Positions 6,867 through 12,383 of a stretch of 12,383 nt of DNA are shown here, one piece after another. The notes beneath the pieces are model-generated. The model ran no database searches. It was not told the DNA's origin and saw only the letters and a program-made list of their open reading frames with translations. The DNA is from an uncultured Helicobacter sp. Lineage in GTDB: Bacteria > Campylobacterota > Campylobacteria > Campylobacterales > Helicobacteraceae. Location: positions 1 to 12,383 of the forward strand of contig NZ_CALERY010000018.1 in the NCBI RefSeq assembly GCF_937906905.1, in the 5' to 3' direction. Both the position numbers and the translations under genes were made by a program. The first letter of the stretch is position 1, and every line of letters starts with the position of its first letter.

Positions 6867-7457
6867 ATGACACGCAAGATATTTTCATCAACCCTTTGGC
6901 ACACATTCTTGTGCGCCTTTGTATTTGTGGCATTTAGTGCGTGCAGTCAAGAGAACGAAGAGATTGCTGCTAGTGAGCTTGATGCAAAAACCTACGCAGG
7001 GCTAGAAGATGTATTCTCCAGCACCAATACCATAGAGACGAAGGGCAAATATATGCTGCTCATTTTTGGTGCAAATGGCTGCAAATACTGCGAGAATCTA
7101 AAGGACGACATCAAGCAAACTCAAGCGCTAAAAGATGAGCTAAAAGCGCATTTTACGAGCTACTATATCAATACAAGCTACTCCAAGCTCCACACCTTTA
7201 AAGTCGGTGGAGGCGCAGAAGCAAAAGAGCACGCTATCCCCACGCGAAAGCTTGCTGAAATCTATCGCATAGGTCCCACGCCAACGCTTATATTTGCCGA
7301 TAAAGATGGTAGAAGTATCCTTGCCTATCCCGCCTATCTCCCACCCAAGCAGTTTCAAGCGCTGCTAGGATTCATCGCTTCTGGCACATGGAAAAGCGCA
7401 CAGGGTGATGATAAGCGCCTAACCCAAATGCTCCAACAACATCTCCAAGCTATCTAA
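6867..7457 (+). CDS. Periplasmic thioredoxin-like lipoprotein (HP0377/SoxW-like), probable cytochrome c maturation reductase
   Basis: This is a thioredoxin-fold thiol-disulfide oxidoreductase. The ATG has an excellent AAGGAG (6856-6861) 5 bases upstream, 20 bases after hemH stops. Residues 1-25 form a signal peptide ending FSAC, so C26 is a likely lipidated cysteine, although phenylalanine at -3 is not the commonest lipobox residue. The fold follows: YMLLIFGANGCKYC with redox cysteines C72 and C75, a central helix, IGPTPTLIF with the cis-proline P139, and a final YPAYLPPKQFQALLGFIASG segment. The position between hemH and ccsBA matches HP0377 of H. pylori, described as a CcmG-like thiol oxidoreductase. 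The likely role is to reduce apocytochrome CXXCH cysteines for CcsBA. A DsbC-like or general repair role is possible; the membrane reductant donor is not in this window. Confidence 0.88.
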   Translation: MTRKIFSSTLWHTFLCAFVFVAFSACSQENEEIAASELDAKTYAGLEDVFSSTNTIETKGKYMLLIFGANGCKYCENLKDDIKQTQALKDELKAHFTSYYINTSYSKLHTFKVGGGAEAKEHAIPTRKLAEIYRIGPTPTLIFADKDGRSILAYPAYLPPKQFQALLGFIASGTWKSAQGDDKRLTQMLQQHLQAI

Positions 7458-7488
7458 GCCAAATCACTAGAATCTACAAAGGATTATT

Positions 7489-10400
7489 ATGCGACAAGCC
7501 CAAGAACCCAGAGAATCTAACTTAAAGCCCCAAGCTCCAGAATCTGGATTAGATTCTACTACGCCACATCAATCACAGACAGGCTTTTCCCAAGCTAGCG
7601 CTTGCCCTATGAGAAGCCTAGTGTCAAAATTCGCCCCCATGCTGCAAGTATTTTATTCGTTTAAAGTGATTTTGCCTGTGGTGTTTTTCTATGCGCTTTC
7701 TTGCGCGGTGGCGACATTTATCGAGAATGATTATGGTGCTCCTGCTGCACATACTATTATTTACAAATCTTGGTGGTTTATCGCGCTACATGTCTATCTC
7801 ATCTTTGCGCTTATTGGCAGTTTTGTCCGCTCTTGTGCGATTGCGCGTAAGAAGTTTGCCTCTCTCCTGCTGCATGCTTCATTTATTGTCATTATCATTG
7901 GTGCTGGGATTACCCACTATCTGGGGAAAGAGGGCATGATGTGGATAGAGGAGGGCTCAAGTAGTCATTTTTACTACTCTAATGACAATTTTATAAACAT
8001 TGCCGCACTTAATGAAAATTGGGAAAAAGACTACGCGCAAATCCCGGCAAATATCAATGTATTTAAAACGCTTTTTTCCTCGCCCAAACTCAATGCAAGC
8101 GCGCAGATTTTTGGCAAGAGTGTAGAGATTGTCTCCCAAGACATCGCGCTTTTGCCAGATATGCAGAGTAAGAAAAACGCGCCCATGGTGCTCCATCTGC
8201 TTGTAAGCTACAATGGCGAGACTAAGCCTATCACGCTTATGGGGGGCAATGGCTCTTATAATGAGCGCATGAGCGTGCGCGAAGAGATTGGCGGAATGAA
8301 AATGAGCTTCCACTGGGGGGCGCGCAAGGTCGAGCTGCCATTTGGATTGCGACTTTTGGAGTTTGAGAAGCAAACTTATGCTGGCACGGACAACCCATCT
8401 TCCTATGCTTCTGAAGTTGAGGTGCTTGATAGTGAGGGCAAGGTTATCATGCCTTTTAGGATATTTATGAATCATGTGCTAGATTTTGGTGGATATCGAT
8501 TCTACCAGAGCGATTATTTCCCTAATGAAGATAAAGGTAACTATACAAGCGTGCTCTCTGTCAATCATGACCCAGGCAAACTCCCTACCTATATCGGCTA
8601 TACAATGTTGATTTTGGGCGTGCTATGGCTGATGTTTGATAAGAAAGGGCGCTTCATGCACCTAGCACGCTTCCTAAGCTCGCACAATCTCTCGCAAAAA
8701 AGCACGCTCTCTCTTGTCTTCGCGCTTGGGCTAGTTTGGGGATTGACACCGCTTCATGCACTAGATTCTAGCCCAAGTCTCCAAACCCCCAAAAATATCC
8801 AAACGCATGGAAGTGAGCCAGAATCTAGCACTCTTCTTTCGCAGACACAGGGATCAATGCAAAATCCCTTGCAAAATCTTCCATCAAACCTCGCGCAGTT
8901 TCTCGCAGATAAGGGGTTATCAGCAGAGCAGATTCAGCTGTTTGCCACTGCGTGGAATGATATGCAAAAGTCCCCAGATACAATTGAGCCTACTCACAAG
9001 CAAGCGCGCATGGAGCTTTTAGCAAACAATACAAAAGAGTTTGCCACGCGTTTTGGCAAAATCCAAGTGCGTGATAATGCCGGTAGAATCCAGCCGCTTG
9101 ATACCATGGCGATGAATATTATCCATAAGATCCGTCAAAAAGATGGCTATGAAAATCTCACTAATATGCAAGCACTCATTGGTCTAATCGCATTTCCTAA
9201 CGACTTTGCTAGCGCCAAGCTCATCGCGACCAAAACCGCCAAGCTGCGCAAGATTCTAGGCACTGATACAAATGAGCGCTATGTCTCGCTCCTGGATATT
9301 TATGACCCTGCGACAGGAGATTCTAAGCTGCATAATTATTTTGCCGATGTGCAGCAAAAGAGCGAAAGCGAGTGGAATGTCTTTGACAAAGATGTGCGCC
9401 AAGTAACGCAGAGCTATGAGATTCTGCGAGGGTTGCAGAGTCTTGTTTTCTTGCGTATTTTCCCAGATAGTGCTACCCAGCAGTGGTTTTCTGTAACGGA
9501 GCTAGCATTTTTGGCTATGTCAGGGCAAATCCCCAAAGAGCAGTATGGGCATCTTATGCAGCCTATGGATTCTATGATGAATGCGCTGTTTATGGGGATC
9601 ATCTTAGGTGTTAGCACAAACTCGTGGGAAGAGGGCATAAATGCACTTAGCACGATAGAATCCTACCAAGCCCAAAATGGCGGGCAGGACTATATCAGCC
9701 AGAGTCGTGTAGAATGGGAGATAGCACTCAATCACTATAATGTCTTTGAAACACTTATTCTCCCATATTTGCTGCTTGGGGTGATTGGCTTTGTCATCGT
9801 GCTTGTTGGGATTTACAAAGATCGTCCCATTCCTAAAATCCTCTATCGCGGGTTTTTTACGCTCACGGCACTTTGTGCGATTGCGCATACGCTTGGGCTT
9901 ATCGTGCGCTGGTATGTAGCAGATCATGCTCCCTGGAGCAATGCTTATGAGTCCATGCTCTACATTGCTTGGGCATCTGCTATGGCTGGAGTGGTGTTTT
10001 TCCCGCGCTTTGTGCTTGCGCTTTGTGCGACGAATTTTTTTGCTGGGGTAAGTTTGTTTGTCGCGCATTTGGGCTATATGGACCCGCAAATCCAAAATCT
10101 AGTCCCTGTGCTTAAATCCTATTGGCTTAATATCCATGTCTCTGTTATTACCGCAGGTTATGGATTCTTGGGGTTGTGTTTCGTGCTGGGGGCATTTACG
10201 CTTATTTTATTTGCCACGCGAAAATCTAGTAAGCCAAGCATTGATAAGGCGATCCTCTCTATCAGTGCCATAAATGAAATGAGTATGATGCTGGGGCTTT
10301 TTATGCTTACTATTGGGAATTTCCTGGGCGCGATTTGGGCGAATGAGTCTTGGGGGCGATACTGGGGCTGGGACGCTAAAGAGACATGGGCGCTTATTTC

Positions 10401-10686
10401 TATTGGAATCTATGCGATCGTGCTGCATTTACGCTTTATCGGTTTTAAAAACATGCCTTTTATCTTTGCAGCAGGCAGTGTGCTGGCGTTTTATAGTATT
10501 TTGATGACATATTTTGGGGTGAATTACTATCTCGCAGGTAAGCACTCTTACGCAGCTGGTGATCCTATCCCTGTGCCTTGGGGGCTGTATGTGTTTATCG
10601 CACTTACTATCGCACTTGTGTGCGTGGCAGCCTTCAAGCGGCATTTATATGCTCCAGAGCTCTTTCCGCCAAAATCCAAAGGCTAG
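7489..10686 (+). CDS. ccsBA: Fused System II cytochrome c synthase CcsBA (ResB-ResC fusion)
   Basis: This inner-membrane protein exports heme and joins it to CXXCH motifs of apocytochrome c in the periplasm. The ATG at 7489 follows AAAGGA (7478-7483); it adds a 40-residue Pro/Gln/Ser-rich tail, and M41 (7609) lacks a ribosome site. The CcsB/ResB half has membrane segments at about 57-80, 94-112 and 122-145, a large periplasmic domain, and segments near 368-383 and 405-420, the last resembling an internal signal peptide (GLTPLHA). A low-complexity linker and second periplasmic domain lead to the CcsA half: helices from about 755, HAPWSNAYES (813-822), H883, the WWD signature WGRYWGWDAKETW (955-967), H980 and H1019. 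The spacing H883-H980-H1019 equals that of H761, H858 and H897 described for H. hepaticus CcsBA (from memory). H129 in the third helix is the likely remaining heme ligand; H101 is an alternative. Confidence 0.95.
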   Translation: MRQAQEPRESNLKPQAPESGLDSTTPHQSQTGFSQASACPMRSLVSKFAPMLQVFYSFKVILPVVFFYALSCAVATFIENDYGAPAAHTIIYKSWWFIALHVYLIFALIGSFVRSCAIARKKFASLLLHASFIVIIIGAGITHYLGKEGMMWIEEGSSSHFYYSNDNFINIAALNENWEKDYAQIPANINVFKTLFSSPKLNASAQIFGKSVEIVSQDIALLPDMQSKKNAPMVLHLLVSYNGETKPITLMGGNGSYNERMSVREEIGGMKMSFHWGARKVELPFGLRLLEFEKQTYAGTDNPSSYASEVEVLDSEGKVIMPFRIFMNHVLDFGGYRFYQSDYFPNEDKGNYTSVLSVNHDPGKLPTYIGYTMLILGVLWLMFDKKGRFMHLARFLSSHNLSQKSTLSLVFALGLVWGLTPLHALDSSPSLQTPKNIQTHGSEPESSTLLSQTQGSMQNPLQNLPSNLAQFLADKGLSAEQIQLFATAWNDMQKSPDTIEPTHKQARMELLANNTKEFATRFGKIQVRDNAGRIQPLDTMAMNIIHKIRQKDGYENLTNMQALIGLIAFPNDFASAKLIATKTAKLRKILGTDTNERYVSLLDIYDPATGDSKLHNYFADVQQKSESEWNVFDKDVRQVTQSYEILRGLQSLVFLRIFPDSATQQWFSVTELAFLAMSGQIPKEQYGHLMQPMDSMMNALFMGIILGVSTNSWEEGINALSTIESYQAQNGGQDYISQSRVEWEIALNHYNVFETLILPYLLLGVIGFVIVLVGIYKDRPIPKILYRGFFTLTALCAIAHTLGLIVRWYVADHAPWSNAYESMLYIAWASAMAGVVFFPRFVLALCATNFFAGVSLFVAHLGYMDPQIQNLVPVLKSYWLNIHVSVITAGYGFLGLCFVLGAFTLILFATRKSSKPSIDKAILSISAINEMSMMLGLFMLTIGNFLGAIWANESWGRYWGWDAKETWALISIGIYAIVLHLRFIGFKNMPFIFAAGSVLAFYSILMTYFGVNYYLAGKHSYAAGDPIPVPWGLYVFIALTIALVCVAAFKRHLYAPELFPPKSKG

Positions 10687-10689
10687 GGT

Positions 10690-12279
10690 ATGAGTAGGAT
10701 TCTGGCGTGGGTTGGGGTGTTTCTCATTACCTGCGTGGTAAGTGTGGGGCTATTGCTCTTTAGCACCATTGGCAATACGATTCTTACGCCATTTGCCCAA
10801 AGTCTGCTTAACTACTCCTTGCCATTTTCCACACAAATCCACACGCTTAGCATTAAGTTTGGTAGCCTTGAATCTACTCTAACAATCAATAAGACCTTTT
10901 CTGTAAAGCTCTCTGGCGCATATTCTCTGCGTGGGGTAGATATGGTAGCAGAGGTTTATGCACTTGATTCTAGTGAGCCTTTGACTAAGCTTGATATCGT
11001 GGGCAGTTATAGGGACTATACTATTAGCACTAAAATCCACCCAGATATGCACTCTCCCCTGCAGTCGCCTTCACTACCTCCTTTGCAATCCACTTCACAA
11101 TCCGCCAAAGCGCAAGATGTCAATCCACAAATTGCGCTACTAGCACATATGCGCTTTTTTCATGCTAAAGACTATGCCTTGCGCGTGCAGGATTTGCCTG
11201 TGGAGATTTATGCGCGCTTTTTGTCGCTAGATATCGCTCCTAGCGGGTATGCTTCACTACTCATGCAAGCAGATTCTGGTATCGTGCAAATCGGTGTGAA
11301 AAGCAGTGGATTTTCCTTGAGAAATACATCAAGCGGTGTATCTGGTTTAGGCAGTATGTCTAGTAAGACGCTTGGTGTAGATTTCTACTACAAGCAAGAT
11401 TCTCATGCACGCCAGCTCGTTGGGCGATTTGCACTTCCTAGTGGCGAGCTGATCTTACGAAACGATACGCAGGAGCTTGACTCTGTGCTGCACACCTCAC
11501 TCTACTCGCCACAATACCCCTCGCGAAAGCTCGCTTCACTCCAAGTAGAGATAGCAGATACTTTGCTGCGCTACGAGCTTGCTACCGATGATATGAGTGC
11601 GCTTGGAGAGGTGTTTGGATTTACACTTGGTGGTGGGCTTGATTTGCGTGGGGAGATTGACTTTGGGGATTCTTTGGCATTACACATGACAAGCGAGTCG
11701 CTAGGTGGGCTTGTGAGCGCGCGCTTGCATGAGAATCTATTGCAATTTAGCGGAGAGAATCTCTCGCTTATGCGGATTCTGGAGTTTTTGCGTTTGCCTG
11801 CGAGCTTTGATGCACAAGTAGGGTGCAAGGGTGTGTATAATCTCGCATTTCAAAAAGGCTCGCTTGAAGCTCATGGAGAGAATCTAAACATCATGCTAGA
11901 TGATCTTGCGCGCTATGGGTTAGAGACATTTGGTGCGAATAATAGTGCGCAGGACTCGTGGGGTGTTGGGTTTGAAGTCAGTCAGGCAGATGGGCGATTT
12001 GCGCTTGAGGGGCAGCTCAATGGTGCGCGACTTGATGGGAAGCTCACTGCTAGTGCGCAAGATACAAGCATACAAACGAGTCGGTTTTTTGTCGATTTGC
12101 AAGAGCAATATATGCAGATAGAATTTCTGGAGCCAGAAATAAAGTTAGAAGGGAAATTTAGCACATTTAGCACAGACTCGAACATACCATCTGTAAATGG
12201 ACGCACACAATCGCTACAAGATATCTATAATGAAGGGGTTATGGAAGAAAGCGTTGTAAATGGAGAAGCTATATACTAG
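10690..12279 (+). CDS. Signal-anchored beta-rich exported protein of unknown function, possibly AsmA/TamB-like
   Basis: I do not recognise this family with certainty. The ATG lies 3 bases after the ccsBA stop, with AAAGG (10678-10682) inside the end of ccsBA, so translation is probably coupled. Residues 5-27 form a membrane anchor or signal, with one arginine before it, so most of the 529 residues should be periplasmic. After it come many alternating-hydrophobicity strands (such as THTLSIKFGSL-type repeats, KLSGAYSLRGVDMVAEVYA, LDLRGEIDFGDSL, GRFALEGQLNGARLDGKLTAS) typical of AsmA or TamB-like bridge proteins. A Pro/Ser/Gln-rich spacer sits at about 117-142. There is no CXXCH, CXXC or obvious catalytic motif. 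Its place last in the heme/cytochrome run may reflect shared transcription only. A role in lipid transport or envelope assembly is a guess from the strand pattern. Confidence 0.75.
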   Translation: MSRILAWVGVFLITCVVSVGLLLFSTIGNTILTPFAQSLLNYSLPFSTQIHTLSIKFGSLESTLTINKTFSVKLSGAYSLRGVDMVAEVYALDSSEPLTKLDIVGSYRDYTISTKIHPDMHSPLQSPSLPPLQSTSQSAKAQDVNPQIALLAHMRFFHAKDYALRVQDLPVEIYARFLSLDIAPSGYASLLMQADSGIVQIGVKSSGFSLRNTSSGVSGLGSMSSKTLGVDFYYKQDSHARQLVGRFALPSGELILRNDTQELDSVLHTSLYSPQYPSRKLASLQVEIADTLLRYELATDDMSALGEVFGFTLGGGLDLRGEIDFGDSLALHMTSESLGGLVSARLHENLLQFSGENLSLMRILEFLRLPASFDAQVGCKGVYNLAFQKGSLEAHGENLNIMLDDLARYGLETFGANNSAQDSWGVGFEVSQADGRFALEGQLNGARLDGKLTASAQDTSIQTSRFFVDLQEQYMQIEFLEPEIKLEGKFSTFSTDSNIPSVNGRTQSLQDIYNEGVMEESVVNGEAIY

Positions 12280-12292
12280 GGATTATAAAAAG

Positions 12293-12383
12293 TGGCGGAC
12301 AGAGAGGGATTTGAACCCTCGAGACCCGGTTAGGATCTGCACCCTTAGCAGGGGTGTGGTTTCAGCCACTCACCCATCTGTCC
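12293..12383 (-). tRNA. tRNA-Ser (anticodon GCU)
   Basis: Read on the - strand, the 7-base-pair acceptor stem is GGACAGA with TCTGTCC, followed by discriminator G and an encoded CCA (12295-12293). The anticodon loop CTGCTAA puts GCT at 12349-12347, decoding AGC/AGU serine codons. A long variable arm (GATCC and GGGTC around TAACC, including a G-U pair) is the class II hallmark of tRNA-Ser. The T arm has GAGGG, the loop TTCAAAT and CCCTC. The gene is complete, beginning exactly at the last base of the window. It converges on the upstream exported-protein gene, 13 bases from its stop. Confidence 0.96.

Noticed and set aside
5785..8320. Six-base G or C runs (hemH start at 5785-5790, ccsBA near 8240 and 8315, rsmE near 4590) as phase-variable tracts
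   Set aside because: Six bases is short for slipped-strand switching, and all lie in housekeeping genes with intact frames.
7957..8475. Antisense 172-residue open frame inside ccsBA
   Set aside because: It is a shadow frame opposite a strongly conserved coding region, with no recognisable protein features.
9604..10095. Antisense 163-residue open frame inside ccsBA
   Set aside because: It mirrors the CcsA membrane helices, has no ribosome site I trust and an implausible basic composition.
12280..12383. tRNA-Ser as an integration site for a mobile element
   Set aside because: No integrase, repeated tRNA end or foreign gene is visible beside it inside the window.

Overview
The window looks like an enterohepatic Helicobacter or a close Campylobacterota relative. 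The main reason is gene order: rsmE, a small four-helix membrane protein, divergent hemH, a periplasmic thioredoxin-like lipoprotein and a fused ccsBA. From memory this matches H. pylori HP0374 to HP0378. The System II cytochrome c synthase as one CcsBA polypeptide and the moderate G+C (about 32% to the high 40s, depending on region) fit. I cannot name the species.

Left part (1-4499, + strand). The window opens inside prpD (2-methylcitrate dehydratase, C-terminal two thirds). A 159-base gap follows, holding a strong imperfect hairpin and possible -10 elements. Then comes a two-gene McrBC-type restriction system, mcrB (AAA+ GTPase motor) and mcrC (PD-(D/E)XK nuclease), joined by a TAATG stop/start overlap. 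No DNA methyltransferase is present, which favours a modification-dependent (Type IV) system. The first ~190 codons of mcrB are clearly more AT-rich than the rest, suggesting a swapped target-recognition domain.

Middle part (4486-5594, - strand). rsmE converges on mcrC with a 14-base overlap that is nearly palindromic. Upstream of rsmE, 8 bases away, is a 139-residue membrane protein of unknown function. A 166-base divergent intergenic region (5595-5760) separates it from hemH and carries back-to-back -10-like elements.

Right part (5761-12279, + strand). hemH, the thioredoxin-like gene, ccsBA and a 529-residue exported protein form a tight run with gaps of 20, 31 and 3 bases and good ribosome binding sites. 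The first three make a coherent pathway: HemH makes heme, CcsBA exports it and attaches it to apocytochrome c, and the thioredoxin-like lipoprotein probably keeps the CXXCH cysteines reduced. The last gene is AsmA-like at best. A complete tRNA-Ser(GCU) on the - strand fills the right edge.

No gene-free stretch exceeds 300 bases. I saw no insertion sequence, integrase, CRISPR array or convincing Rho-independent terminator. The most unusual sequence-level signal is strong over-representation of the 7-mer AGAATCT/AGATTCT (about 41 copies by hand count), used in several reading frames and clustered in low-complexity protein tails.
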